DNA of 64,000 nt from Bradyrhizobium lablabi. GTDB taxonomy: Bacteria; Pseudomonadota; Alphaproteobacteria; Rhizobiales; Xanthobacteraceae. The stretch is from assembly GCF_018129385.1 (NCBI RefSeq), contig NZ_JAFCLN010000006.1, positions 186,001-250,000 on the forward strand. Direction: 5' to 3'. The notes under the pieces are model-generated. The model made no database searches. It saw nothing but the letters and a program-made list of their open reading frames with translations, and was not told the DNA's origin. Numbering within the stretch: the stretch's first letter is position 1; each line of letters begins with the position of its first letter. A program made the translations under genes and the position numbers. This document shows, piece after piece, positions 53,660 to 62,747 of this stretch.

Positions 53660-54829
53660 TCACTCCTTTTTGCCGGCGAGGGGTTCGTCCCTCGTCAGAT
53701 CGTAAGTCACCATGGTTTCCCCGGGCTGCGGCCGTTCTAGCCACTCTTTGTGACGCATCGACAAATGCACGTCGCGCACGCCGGCATCCCAGTGCTCGAC
53801 CATCGCCACGCGGGAAAAATCGTAGTCCTTGGAATTGGTCTCGTAGTTCTTGCTGCGGTAGATCAGGTGCACCACCGTGACGGTGTTCTCCTTGGAGACC
53901 TCGCGCAGGAAATCGACCGAAGGGTCGTTCTTCAGATAGTCGGGCAATTTGCCGATCAGGTCGCGCACCGCCATGCGGGCATTGTGGATTTTCCGGTTCT
54001 TGTCGGTGTTCATCCGGGTGCGGCTGGAATAGCGGATGTCCTTTTCGCGTTCGGCCGCGTCCAGCAGCGAGATCGGCAATTCACCGCGCGCGGAAAACAG
54101 GTCGACCTGGAAGATCAGGAGATCGCGCTTGACCTCGTCTTCCAGCACGAAGTCGAGCGGCGTGTTGGAGGCGATGCCGCCGTCCCAATAATGCTCACCC
54201 TCGATCTCGACGGAGGGAAAGCCGGGCGGCAGGGCGCCGGACGCCATGATGTGCTCGGGGCCGATTTTCTTGCCGCACTTTCGGAATGCGAAATTATCGA
54301 AATATTTGAAGTTGCCGGAGGTGACGCCGACCGCGCCGACCGACAGCCGGGTCTTGAGATCGTTGATGCGGTCGAAATCGACCAACCGCTCCAGCGTCTT
54401 TTTGAGCGGCGAGGTGTCGTAATAGCTCTGCGACTGCCGGCTGCCCGGCGGCCAGAACGGCGCGGGCGGCACGCGCGGGGCAAAGAAGCCGGGGACGCCA
54501 AAGGTCGCGATCAGCGCGGCGCTGGTCTCGTTGAACACCGAACGCGCGCGATCACCCGGCGTCACCGGGCTCCACGACACCGGCGAGGACACCATCTCCC
54601 AGAATTCCTTCAACCTCTCGATGCGCTTGTGGGCCTCGTTGCCGGCAATGATCGCGGCATTGATGGCGCCGATGGAAATGCCGGCGACCCATTCGGGCTC
54701 GAAACTGAAATGACAGAGCGCCTGGTAGGCGCCGGCCTGGTAGGAGCCGAGCGCACCGCCGCCCTGGAGGACCAGGACCCGCTGGGCATTCGCAGGCGTG
54801 GTGGCTGGCGCGGAAGGGTGGTGATCCAT
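53660..54829 (-). CDS. patatin-like phospholipase family protein (DUF3734)
   Basis: This 389-residue serine hydrolase has the patatin oxyanion loop G-G-G-A-L-G-S-Y (about 23-30), the nucleophile motif G-I-S-I-G (about 50-54) and the Asp motif D-G-G-I-A-S-N-T (about 217-224). The C-terminal DUF3734 region follows. ATG 54829 is used because the TTG at 54841 is weaker. The gene is seven bases before bdhA, which makes a role in releasing hydroxybutyrate from polymer or esters attractive, but a phospholipid substrate is equally possible. Confidence 0.85.
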   Translation of the reverse strand: MDHHPSAPATTPANAQRVLVLQGGGALGSYQAGAYQALCHFSFEPEWVAGISIGAINAAIIAGNEAHKRIERLKEFWEMVSSPVSWSPVTPGDRARSVFNETSAALIATFGVPGFFAPRVPPAPFWPPGSRQSQSYYDTSPLKKTLERLVDFDRINDLKTRLSVGAVGVTSGNFKYFDNFAFRKCGKKIGPEHIMASGALPPGFPSVEIEGEHYWDGGIASNTPLDFVLEDEVKRDLLIFQVDLFSARGELPISLLDAAEREKDIRYSSRTRMNTDKNRKIHNARMAVRDLIGKLPDYLKNDPSVDFLREVSKENTVTVVHLIYRSKNYETNSKDYDFSRVAMVEHWDAGVRDVHLSMRHKEWLERPQPGETMVTYDLTRDEPLAGKKE

Positions 54830-54923
54830 GCTGACCGCCAATCAATAACGAATAAGGGCCGCACGGTGGCCGCAACTTACCGCGGCGTCAATCAGCCGGG
54901 CGCATGCGGCGATCACACCAAAT

Positions 54924-55415
54924 TTACGATTTTTCAGTTGATGCAAGAATGAGCGTCCAAAACACCTTGTATTTGGTGTTTGGAGCGTAACGCGCCGAGA
55001 TGCCCAATTTTGTGACACCGTTTTTGAGCATGTTCGCCTTGTGCGGGGGCGAATCCCGCCAGCCGGAAAAGGCTTCCGCCAGCGTATGATAGCCGGCGGA
55101 GACGTTCTCGACCGCAAGGGTCGCCGGGTAGCCGCCGGCGTTGAGCCGTTTGGTCAGGGGCGCCTTGACGTCATGGTCGAGCTTGTTGCGGCTGGCCATC
55201 GCCTCGGACTGCTGGTCGGCCAGTTTCATGAGCTCGGGATCGACGGCCACGGCACCCAAGCCGTTGTTCTGCCGGTACAGGGAGATCATGGAGGCCGCCG
55301 CCTGCGGATCGAGCGTGGCACCGCCATTGGCCATGGACAGGTACATGGTCGGCTGCGTGTCGGTATTGCAGCCAGAAAGCAGTAGCAGCCCGGCAATGGC
55401 GATGATCGCCCGCAT
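54924..55415 (-). CDS. CAP-domain lipoprotein
   Basis: This 163-residue protein has a signal peptide and lipobox L-L-S-G-C (Cys 16), so it should be lipid-anchored after cleavage. The mature part is a CAP/SCP domain with H-D-V-K-A-P, E-N-V-S-A-G-Y and W-R-D-S-P-P-H-K-A-N-M-L and a late V-F-W-T-L motif. Compared with the soluble CAP protein at 27850-28434, both conserve the H-D-V and E-N-x-(S/A)-x-G elements. Monocistronic; a repeat follows upstream of it. Confidence 0.85.
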   Translation of the reverse strand: MRAIIAIAGLLLLSGCNTDTQPTMYLSMANGGATLDPQAAASMISLYRQNNGLGAVAVDPELMKLADQQSEAMASRNKLDHDVKAPLTKRLNAGGYPATLAVENVSAGYHTLAEAFSGWRDSPPHKANMLKNGVTKLGISARYAPNTKYKVFWTLILASTEKS

Positions 55416-55519
55416 GATCACAAGAATCCCCCAAGATTGGCCTGCCGTTGTTGCATACCAACCGTGGCTGAAAGGTGAACAATAGGGCCGATTTGAGCGT
55501 GCTTCCGGGCCTTTTGATA

Positions 55520-55625
55520 GACCCTCATGGTGAGGAGCCTGCGAAGCAGGCGTCTCGAACCATGCGGCCCCGATATCGCCCGCTGCATCCTTCGAGACGC
55601 CTGCTTCGCAGGCTCCTCAGGGGTC
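55520..55625 (+). repeat. dispersed intergenic repeat family E, copy 2
   Basis: It has the same ordered blocks as 37592-37693 (gaccctcatggtgagga, cgtctcgaaccatg, gcatccttcgagacgcc, gctcctcag), with a different middle. It lies between the CAP lipoprotein gene and cysA. Confidence 0.8.
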
Positions 55626-55635
55626 CAGGGGGGTG

Positions 55636-56685
55636 TTATTCCGGCGCGGCAAAAATCCGGTACCGCCGGGGCTGGAGCCCGATGGTTTCACCGGTCCGCA
55701 ATTCCCGGTCGCGAGGCGCATCGATCTCGATCACCGTCTTGCCTTCGCTGCCGCACAGCGCGACTTCCGCGCGCTGGATCGGGCCGAAGGTGCGGACGTG
55801 CTGGACCGAGCCTTCCAGCGAGCCACTGCCGGCCGGGCCGATCTGCATATCGTGGCGGCGGACGAACAGGTTTGCAGCACCGGGGGCCGCGCCGTTGGCG
55901 ACGATATCGAGCTTCCGGCCGCCGAGCTTGACGGCGCCGTCGCGCACCTCCACCGGCAGCACGATGGATTCGCCGATGAAGCCGTGCACGAAGGCGGTGG
56001 CGGGATTATCATAGACGTCGCCGGGCGTACCGATCTGCTCGATGCGACCCTTGTCCATCACTACGACGCGGTTGGCGACTTCCAGCGCCTCTTCCTGGTC
56101 ATGGGTGACGAAGATCGAGGTGACGTGGATTTCCTGATGCAGCGAGCGCAGCCATTGCCGCAGCTCCTTGCGCACCTTGGCATCGAGCGCGCCGAAGGGT
56201 TCGTCCAGCAGCAGGATGCGCGGCTCGATCGCCAGCGCGCGCGCGAGCGCAATGCGCTGGCGCTGGCCGCCGGAGAGCTGGCTCGGATAGCGGTCAGCCA
56301 GCCAGTCGAGCTGCACGAGATCGAGCAGCTCCTTGACGCGGGCGCGGATGGCGTCCTCGCTCTTGCGGACGCCGCGCGGCTGCACCCGCAGGCCGAAGGC
56401 GACGTTCTCGAACACGGTCATGTGGCGGAACAGCGCGTAATGCTGGAACACGAATCCGACATGCCGCTCGCTCGCGCCATGATCCAGCGCATTTTCGCCG
56501 TCAAAGAACACCTCACCGGAGTCCGGCCAGTCGAGGCCCGCGATGATCCGGAGCAGCGTGGTCTTGCCCGAACCTGAAGGACCGAGCAGCGCCAAAAGCT
56601 CGCCGTCGCCGACCTTCAGGTCGACATTGTCGAGCGCGGCAAAGCTGCCGAACTTCTTTACGATATTCCTGACTTCAATCGTCAC
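55636..56685 (-). CDS. cysA: sulfate ABC transporter ATPase
   Basis: This 349-residue ATPase of the sulfate/thiosulfate importer has Walker [10 protein letters not shown] (about 35-43), the signature L-S-G-G-Q-R-Q-R (about 136-143), Walker [12 protein letters not shown] (about 156-166) and a C-terminal TOBE-type region. It drives sulfate import with CysT and CysW. It overlaps cysW by 11 bases and is the last gene of the minus-strand sulfur block. Confidence 0.93.
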   Translation of the reverse strand: MTIEVRNIVKKFGSFAALDNVDLKVGDGELLALLGPSGSGKTTLLRIIAGLDWPDSGEVFFDGENALDHGASERHVGFVFQHYALFRHMTVFENVAFGLRVQPRGVRKSEDAIRARVKELLDLVQLDWLADRYPSQLSGGQRQRIALARALAIEPRILLLDEPFGALDAKVRKELRQWLRSLHQEIHVTSIFVTHDQEEALEVANRVVVMDKGRIEQIGTPGDVYDNPATAFVHGFIGESIVLPVEVRDGAVKLGGRKLDIVANGAAPGAANLFVRRHDMQIGPAGSGSLEGSVQHVRTFGPIQRAEVALCGSEGKTVIEIDAPRDRELRTGETIGLQPRRYRIFAAPE

Positions 56686-57544
56686 TTGGAACTTGTCCCT
56701 CGTCCAGCCGCCGCTCCAGGATCGTCTTCACCACCAGCGTGATCAGCGCCAGCATGGCCAGCAGCGAGGCGATCGCGAACGACGATACGAATTGATATTC
56801 ATTATAGAGGATCTCGACCAGCAGCGGCATGGTGTTGGTCTCGCCGCGGATGTGACCGGAAACCACCGACACTGCGCCGAACTCGCCCATGGCGCGTGCA
56901 TTGCACAGCAGTACGCCATAAAGCAGGCCCCATTTGATATTGGGCAGAGTGACGCGGAAGAAAGTCTGCAATCCTGACGCTCCCAGCGAAATCGCCGCTT
57001 CCTCCTCCTGCGTTCCCTGTTCCTGCATCAGCGGGATCAGCGCGCGCGCCACGAAGGGGAAAGTCACGAAGATGGTAGCGAGCGCGATGCCAGGCACCGC
57101 GAACAGCACGCGAATGTCGTGCGCCTGTAGCCACGGGCCGAAAAAGCCCTGCGCGCCGAACAGCAGCACGAAGACGAGGCCGGAGATCACGGGACTGACC
57201 GAAAACGGCAGGTCGATCAGCGTGACCAGGAACGTCTTGCCGGCGAACTCGAATTTTGCGATCGCCCAGGCCGCGATCACGCCGAAGACAAGATTGAGAC
57301 TCACGGAGATCGCCGCGATCAACAGCGTCAGCCTGATCGCAGACAGCGCTTCAGGTTCGGTCAGCGCAGCGAAATAGGCCGAGAGGCCGCGCGAAAACGC
57401 CGACGCAAACACCACGATCAGCGGCAGCACGACGAAGATCAGCAGGAACAGCACGGCGAGCGCGACGATCACAAAGCGGATCACGCGCGGCTCGGTATGG
57501 ATGTTGTCGCGCGGCGTAAAGGTCAGCGCTTGCGGTTCGCTCAT
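56675..57544 (-). CDS. cysW: sulfate ABC transporter permease CysW
   Basis: This 289-residue inner-membrane permease has six hydrophobic segments and the EAA-type loop [10 protein letters not shown] (about 190-199). The motif [15 protein letters not shown] is typical of CysW. GAGGGCACCG precedes ATG 57544. The frame stays open far upstream to 58492, but those codons lie inside cysT on the same strand and are not translated as part of CysW. It overlaps cysA by 11 bases and follows cysT after eight bases. Confidence 0.92.
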   Translation of the reverse strand: MSEPQALTFTPRDNIHTEPRVIRFVIVALAVLFLLIFVVLPLIVVFASAFSRGLSAYFAALTEPEALSAIRLTLLIAAISVSLNLVFGVIAAWAIAKFEFAGKTFLVTLIDLPFSVSPVISGLVFVLLFGAQGFFGPWLQAHDIRVLFAVPGIALATIFVTFPFVARALIPLMQEQGTQEEEAAISLGASGLQTFFRVTLPNIKWGLLYGVLLCNARAMGEFGAVSVVSGHIRGETNTMPLLVEILYNEYQFVSSFAIASLLAMLALITLVVKTILERRLDEGQVPSDD

Positions 57545-57552
57545 CGGTGCCC

Positions 57553-58389
57553 TCAATGCGCCGGAATTCGCGTCTGCGCCCAGCGCTGTAGGCGGTTGAC
57601 GGCAAAGATGATGATGAAAGCTGCGAGCAGCATGACGACCGCGATCGCGGTGGCGTCGGCGTAGCGGAATTCGGACAGCCGGATCACGATCAGCAGCGGC
57701 GCGATCTCCGAGACGTTCGGCAGGTTGCCGGCGATGAAGATCACCGAGCCGTATTCTCCGACGGCGCGCGCAAACGCCAGTGCAAAGCCCGTGAGCATCG
57801 CCGGGATCAGGCTCGGCAGGATGACGCGAAACACCGTGTGCCAGCGGTTGGCGCCGAGCGAGGCGGCAGCCTCCTCGATCTCGACGTCGAGATCCAGCAG
57901 CACCGGCTGCACGGTGCGCACCACAAAGGGAATGCCGATGAAGACCATCGCGATGAAAATGCCGACCGGCGTGAACGCCACCTTGATGCCGAGTTCGGCG
58001 AGCGGCGCCCCGAGCCAGCCCTTTTGCGCAAACAACTGTGTCAGCGCGACACCGGCCACCGCGGTCGGCAGCGCAAAGGGAATGTCGACAATGGCATCGA
58101 ACAGCCGCCTGCCCGGAAACCGATAGCGCACCAGCGCCCACACCACGACCATCCCCATCACGAGGTTGACGCAGGCGGCTAAAAAGGAAAGGCCGAAGGA
58201 AATCCTCAGCGCATTCAGCGTGCGGCGGCTGGTGACGATGCCCCAGAACTGCTCGAGACTGAGATCGAATGTTTTGAGAAAGAGACCGGCGAGCGGAATC
58301 AGGATGATGACGGAGAGCCACGTCAGGGTCAGCCCCATGGTGAGGCCAAACCCCGGCAAAGTGCTGCGCCGTCGCGGCACTCCGTTCAC
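57553..58389 (-). CDS. cysT: sulfate ABC transporter permease CysT
   Basis: This 278-residue permease has about six transmembrane segments, the EAA-type loop (E-E-A-A-A-S-L-G-A) and the [15 protein letters not shown] motif of CysT/CysU. The start is GTG 58389 because TGGGGGATTTA precedes it directly; a TTG at 58401 is also open. It lies between sbp (36 bases upstream) and cysW. It forms the inner-membrane channel with CysW. Confidence 0.9.
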   Translation of the reverse strand: MNGVPRRRSTLPGFGLTMGLTLTWLSVIILIPLAGLFLKTFDLSLEQFWGIVTSRRTLNALRISFGLSFLAACVNLVMGMVVVWALVRYRFPGRRLFDAIVDIPFALPTAVAGVALTQLFAQKGWLGAPLAELGIKVAFTPVGIFIAMVFIGIPFVVRTVQPVLLDLDVEIEEAAASLGANRWHTVFRVILPSLIPAMLTGFALAFARAVGEYGSVIFIAGNLPNVSEIAPLLIVIRLSEFRYADATAIAVVMLLAAFIIIFAVNRLQRWAQTRIPAH

Positions 58390-58425
58390 TAAATCCCCCA
58401 ATTCTACGGCTTGCAGCGGCCCGAC

Positions 58426-59415
58426 CTAGTTCTTGTAGATCTGGTCGAAAATGCCGCCCTCGGCGAAGTGCTCCTTCTGCGCCTTGGTCCAACCACCGAA
58501 AACGTCGTCTATCGTGAACAGTTCCACCTTCGCAAAGGATTTTTCATATTCCTTCGCGATTTCGCTGTCCCGCGGACGGTAGGAGTTGCGGGCGGCGATC
58601 TCCTGGCCTTCCCTGGTATACCAATACTTCAGGTAGGCCTCGGCGACGGCGCGGTTGCCCTTCTTGTCGGCGACCTTGTCGACGACGGTGACCGGTGGCT
58701 CGGCGAGGATGGAAAGCGGCGGCGCGACGATCTCGAACTTGTCCTTGCCGAATTCGCGCTGGGCGAGGAACGCCTCGTTCTCCCAGGCCAGCAGCACGTC
58801 GCCGACGCCGCGCTCGACGAAGGTGACGGTCGAGCCGCGCGCGCCGGTGTCCAGCACCGGCACGTGCTTGAAGAGATCGGCGACGAATTGTTTTGCCTTG
58901 TCGGGCGAGCCCGACTTCTTCAGCGCGTAGCCCCAGGCGGCAAGATAATTCCAGCGCGCGCCGCCGGACGTCTTCGGATTCGGCGTGATGACCTCGACGC
59001 CGGGTTTGATCAGATCGTCCCAGTCCTTGATGCCCTTCGGGTTACCCTTGCGCACCAGGAAGACAATGGTGGAGGTGTAGGGCGAAGCGTTGAGCGGCAG
59101 ACGCTTCTGCCAGTCGGTGGCAATGAGACCTTTCGCGGCAATCGCGTCGATGTCATAGGCCAGTGCCAGCGTGACAACATCGGCTTGCAGGCCGTCGATC
59201 ACCGCGCGCGCCTGCGAGCCGGACCCGCCATGCGACTGCTTGATCTCGACGCTCTTGCCGGTTTCTTTCTGGTAGGCCGCGGCAAATGCCTTGTTGAACT
59301 CGGCGTAGAGTTCGCGCGTCGGATCGTAGGATACGTTCAGCAGCGAAACATCGGCGGCGAATGCCGAGCTTGCCCAGAGCAGGCCGGCAGCGACCACGAG
59401 AATACGGCGGACCAT
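58426..59415 (-). CDS. sbp: sulfate-binding periplasmic protein
   Basis: This 329-residue binding protein has a signal peptide (about 1-21, A-F-A-A end). The sulfate-binding protein signature follows: S-Y-D-P-T-R-E-L-Y (about 28-36), [11 protein letters not shown] (about 60-70) and a late R-G-S-T-V-T-F. ATG 59415 was chosen because GGAGATCAAG precedes it. It captures sulfate for CysTWA and is preceded by about 120 bases of non-coding DNA after cysH. Confidence 0.92.
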   Translation of the reverse strand: MVRRILVVAAGLLWASSAFAADVSLLNVSYDPTRELYAEFNKAFAAAYQKETGKSVEIKQSHGGSGSQARAVIDGLQADVVTLALAYDIDAIAAKGLIATDWQKRLPLNASPYTSTIVFLVRKGNPKGIKDWDDLIKPGVEVITPNPKTSGGARWNYLAAWGYALKKSGSPDKAKQFVADLFKHVPVLDTGARGSTVTFVERGVGDVLLAWENEAFLAQREFGKDKFEIVAPPLSILAEPPVTVVDKVADKKGNRAVAEAYLKYWYTREGQEIAARNSYRPRDSEIAKEYEKSFAKVELFTIDDVFGGWTKAQKEHFAEGGIFDQIYKN

Positions 59416-59534
59416 CTTGATCTCCATTCGGCCTGACGGATGTCGTCGAAGCGCGTTGCACATAACTCGTGAGAAACCGGCCTTGCGTCAACGAAACCGC
59501 ATTTTTTTGTTCGCGGTGTGACAGCGAGGTTGTC

Positions 59535-60263
59535 CTATGAAGTCGCCGTCGTGTGGATGCCGCATTCCGTCTTGGCCCGGCCGCGCCAACGGCCGGCGCG
59601 CGTCTCCTCGTCCGGCGACGTCCGGCTGGTGCAGGGCATGCAGCCGACGGAGAGGAAGCCCTTTGCGGCCAGCGGATGTGGCGGCAGGCCGGCCGACTTG
59701 TAGATCGCCTCGATCTCCTCACGCGAGACATGGGCGAAGGGATTGAATTTCAGCCGCGTGCCGTCCTGTTCGACAACGGCAATATCGGCTCGCGCACCGC
59801 CCTGAAAGCGCTTGCGCCCGTTGATCCAGGCCGAAAACGGTCTTAGCGCACGCGCCAGCGGCTCCACTTTACGAATGCGGCAGCACGCGTCGGGGTCGCT
59901 GAACCACAGCTCCTTGTCCGGATCCTCGCGCGACAGCGTCTCCTCAAGCGGCTTGATCGAGCGAACGTCGGCAAGTCGGAGTCGCCGCGTCAGCGTGTCG
60001 CGGTAATCCAGGGTTTCCTGGAACAGCCAGCCGGTGTCGAGGAAGATCACGGGGATCGCAGGATCGACATCCGCCATCACCTTGAGCAGCGCCGCGGATT
60101 CCGTTCCGAACGACGATACCAGCGCGAGCTGATCGCGGCCGACGATCTTCAGCGCCGCCCCGATCACCTCAGCGGGCGAAGCGTGACGCAGCACGTCGTC
60201 GAGCTCCGCAGCAGGCGGAAGCGCCACGGCGTCTGAAATGTCCTGATGCGCAACGACGCTCAC
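59535..60263 (-). CDS. cysH: adenylyl-sulfate (APS) reductase
   Basis: This 242-residue reductase has the PP-loop S-S-F-G-T-E-S-A-A (about 50-58), C-C in D-A-C127-C128-R-I-R-K, C208-M-P-C211, and the catalytic E-C234-G-I-H. Two Cys pairs bind a 4Fe-4S cluster, so it should use APS rather than PAPS. It makes sulfite and AMP for CysI. Its ATG overlaps the DUF934 stop by four bases (ATGA), so translation is coupled. Confidence 0.93.
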   Translation of the reverse strand: MSVVAHQDISDAVALPPAAELDDVLRHASPAEVIGAALKIVGRDQLALVSSFGTESAALLKVMADVDPAIPVIFLDTGWLFQETLDYRDTLTRRLRLADVRSIKPLEETLSREDPDKELWFSDPDACCRIRKVEPLARALRPFSAWINGRKRFQGGARADIAVVEQDGTRLKFNPFAHVSREEIEAIYKSAGLPPHPLAAKGFLSVGCMPCTSRTSPDEETRAGRWRGRAKTECGIHTTATS

Positions 60264-60775
60264 TGGCCGGCACTCTCGGAATGGCGCTCCTGAATTCGCC
60301 GGTTCAGCGCGGACAGACGGCCGTCGCCGGCTGGCTGGTAGAATACGGTGTAGCGACGTGCCGTCTCGCCGAACGCTTCGGCATCGGCCTGCTTCCTGAC
60401 GTCGAACGCATCAAAGCCGGCGCGCAGCATGAACACAAACTGGTCGCGCAGCACCTGTCCGGTGGCGCGCAACTCGCCATCGTAACCGTAGCGCTCGCGC
60501 AGCAGGCGCGCCTGGCTGTAGGCACGGCCGTCGCGGAAGGTCGGGAAAACCAGCGCGACCATGGCGAGCCGGTCGAGATACGGCACGAGGTCGTCGACGT
60601 CCCGGCTGTTGGGCCAGATCACGCCGACCTTGCCGGCGCGCTTCAGCAGCCCCTCGGGATCCCCAAGAAAGCGCGCGGCAGATACCAGCACGGGGCCATC
60701 ACCCGGCAGTTCGGTGCCGTCGGCGGCATGGAAGAAGATATCGGTTGCGATGTGGCCGTTCTTAACGAGTGGCAT
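60260..60775 (-). CDS. DUF934 protein of the sulfite-reduction operon
   Basis: This 171-residue soluble protein of DUF934 is found next to CysI in many alpha- and betaproteobacteria. P-T-F-R-D-G-R-A-Y (about 78-86) and G-Q-V-L-R-D-Q-F (about 106-113) are the family motifs. It has been proposed to assist sulfite or nitrite reductase maturation, but no activity is proven. It overlaps cysI by 14 bases and cysH by four, so it is certainly co-expressed with them. Confidence 0.85.
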   Translation of the reverse strand: MPLVKNGHIATDIFFHAADGTELPGDGPVLVSAARFLGDPEGLLKRAGKVGVIWPNSRDVDDLVPYLDRLAMVALVFPTFRDGRAYSQARLLRERYGYDGELRATGQVLRDQFVFMLRAGFDAFDVRKQADAEAFGETARRYTVFYQPAGDGRLSALNRRIQERHSESAGQ

Positions 60776-62417
60776 AGACCCGCTCCTTGAATGGTTCGAC
60801 GCCGAGCCGCTTGACGGTATCGACGAAAAGTTCGCCCTCGGAATCGCGCAGCGCCAGATACGCTTCGACGATGTCCTCGATCACGTCGGCGACTTCCGCA
60901 TAGGGAACCGCCGGGCCGATCAGCGTGCCCATCTGCGCGTTCTCGTCGGCGCGGCCGCCGATGGTGATCTGGTAAAATTCCTCGCCGTTCTTCTCGACGC
61001 CCAGAATGCCGATATGGCCGACATGGTGATGGCCGCAAGCATTGATGCAGCCGGAGATGTTGATGTGCAGCCGGCCGATCAGATTAGCGGTGTCGTGGTT
61101 GGCGAAGCGCCGCGTCAGCTCCTGCGCGATCGGGATCGAACGCGCGTTCGCCAGTGAGCAGTAGTCCAGCCCCGGACAGGCGATGATGTCGGAGACGAGG
61201 TTCACGTTGGGCGTAGCGAGACCGATCCTGTCGAGCGCCTTCCACAGTGCCGGCAGGTCGCGCTTGGCGACATGCGGCAGCGCCAGGTTCTGCTCATGGC
61301 CGACCCGGATTTCGCCGAACGAATAGCGGTCGGCGAGATCCGCCAGCGCGTCCATCTGGTCGGCGGTGGCATCGCCCGGAGGTGCGCCGACCGGCTTCAG
61401 CGAGATCGTGACGATCGAATAGCCCTGCACCTTGTGCGGGAAGGCCGAGTTGCGGCGCCAGCGCTCGAACAGCGGATCGTGCGCGGCCCGCTTCAACTCG
61501 TCCGGCATGTGCGGCAGCTTCTCGTAGGCCGGATAGGAAAAGCGCGAGCGGATATCCTCGACCACGGCGGGGTCGAGCGTCAGCGCGCTGTCGCGCAACA
61601 ACTGCCACTCCTCCTCGACCTCCTTGGCAAACTTCTCGATGCCGAGCTCGTGCACCAGGATCTTGATGCGCGCCTTGTAGATGTTGTCGCGGCGGCCGTA
61701 CTGATTGTAGACGCGCAGGATCGCCTCGACATAGCTGAGGAGATCGCGCCCGTGGACAAACGGCTTGATGGTCTTGGCGATGAACGGCGTGCGGCCGAGC
61801 CCGCCGCCGACCAGCACCTCGAACCCGGTCTCGCCATCGGCGTTCTTGATCAGCTTGAGGCCGATGTCATGGATCTTGATCGCGGCGCGGTCGTGCTCGG
61901 AGGCGGTGATAGCGATCTTGAACTTGCGCGGCAGGAAGGAGAATTCCGGGTGCAGCGTGGTGTGCTGGCGCAGGATCTCGGACCAGATGCGGGGATCCTC
62001 GATCTCGCCGGGCGCGACGCCGGCCCACTGGTCGGAAGTGACGTTGCGCATGTTGTTGCCGGAGGTCTGCATCGCATGGATGCCGACCTCGGCGAGATCT
62101 TCCAGCGCATCCGGCAATTCCGCCAGCTTGATCCAGTTGAACTGGATGTTCTGGCGCGTGGTGAAATGGCCGTAGCCGCGGTCATAGCGGCGCGCGACGC
62201 GGGCGAGCGCGCGCAACTGCTTTGAGGACAGCGCGCCATAGGGGATGGCGACGCGGAACATGTAGGCGTGCAGTTGCAGGTAAACGCCGTTCTGGAGGCG
62301 CAGGATCTTGAATTCGTCCTCGGTGAGCTCGCCGGACAGGCGGCGCTTCACTTGATCACGGAATTCCGAGACCCGTTCGTTGACCAGCGTGCGGTCGAGT
62401 TCGTCGTAAGCGTACAT
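60762..62417 (-). CDS. cysI: sulfite reductase (ferredoxin-type) haemoprotein
   Basis: This 551-residue siroheme enzyme has the substrate-binding T-T-R-Q-N-I-Q-F (about 86-93) in the N-terminal half. The siroheme/4Fe-4S cysteines lie in A-C-P-G-L-D-Y-C and, about 40 residues later, G-C-I-N-A-C-G-H-H (near 455). It reduces sulfite to sulfide with six electrons. No CysJ flavoprotein is in the window, so ferredoxin is the likely donor. It overlaps DUF934 by 14 bases and lies 12 bases after DUF2849. Confidence 0.93.
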   Translation of the reverse strand: MYAYDELDRTLVNERVSEFRDQVKRRLSGELTEDEFKILRLQNGVYLQLHAYMFRVAIPYGALSSKQLRALARVARRYDRGYGHFTTRQNIQFNWIKLAELPDALEDLAEVGIHAMQTSGNNMRNVTSDQWAGVAPGEIEDPRIWSEILRQHTTLHPEFSFLPRKFKIAITASEHDRAAIKIHDIGLKLIKNADGETGFEVLVGGGLGRTPFIAKTIKPFVHGRDLLSYVEAILRVYNQYGRRDNIYKARIKILVHELGIEKFAKEVEEEWQLLRDSALTLDPAVVEDIRSRFSYPAYEKLPHMPDELKRAAHDPLFERWRRNSAFPHKVQGYSIVTISLKPVGAPPGDATADQMDALADLADRYSFGEIRVGHEQNLALPHVAKRDLPALWKALDRIGLATPNVNLVSDIIACPGLDYCSLANARSIPIAQELTRRFANHDTANLIGRLHINISGCINACGHHHVGHIGILGVEKNGEEFYQITIGGRADENAQMGTLIGPAVPYAEVADVIEDIVEAYLALRDSEGELFVDTVKRLGVEPFKERVYATR

Positions 62418-62429
62418 GACAGAGAAACC

Positions 62430-62747
62430 TTATGCCGGGACCGGAATGCCGATGGTGGTGCCTTCCGAGCGGATTTGTTCGCGCAAGTTACCGGGCTCGA
62501 TCTTGCCGCCGTCGGTGATTTCGACCGGCGCGATATAGGCACCGATTGCGCCGACATCGTCGGCGACGGATTCAGCGAGCAAGGCGCGGGCATCGTCGGA
62601 ATTGCGGACGATCGCGGCGTCCGACAGGTCGATCGACCAGCCCTGCTGCGCGGTGCGATAGATCACCGCGCCGTCCCAGGTCCGGTTGGCGGTCACCACC
62701 GAGGGGCCCGTGATTCTGATTTTCTTTTGTTCGAGCGGAGAGGTCAT
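62430..62747 (-). CDS. DUF2849 protein of the sulfite-reduction operon
   Basis: This 105-residue soluble protein has the pattern K-I-R-I-T-G-P-S-V-V-T-A-N-R (about 8-21), then G-A-V-I-Y-R (about 25-30). DUF2849 proteins are found between cysG and cysI in alphaproteobacteria. The role is unknown. Its ATG overlaps the cysG stop in ATGA and its stop is 12 bases before cysI, so it is translated with them. Confidence 0.82.
   Translation of the reverse strand: MTSPLEQKKIRITGPSVVTANRTWDGAVIYRTAQQGWSIDLSDAAIVRNSDDARALLAESVADDVGAIGAYIAPVEITDGGKIEPGNLREQIRSEGTTIGIPVPA

Noticed and set aside
53750..54952. 400-codon plus-strand frame over the patatin gene
   Set aside because: It is antisense to an intact patatin gene with all catalytic motifs, and has repetitive His/Asp/Arg composition typical of a mirror frame.
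57545..58492. long upstream extension of the cysW frame
   Set aside because: The frame is open for 316 codons inside cysT on the same strand. CysW of normal length starts at 57544 with a good ribosome binding site, so the extension is not coding.
58411..59436. 341-codon plus-strand frame over the sulfate-binding protein gene
   Set aside because: It is antisense to sbp and lacks any signal peptide, motif or ribosome binding site.
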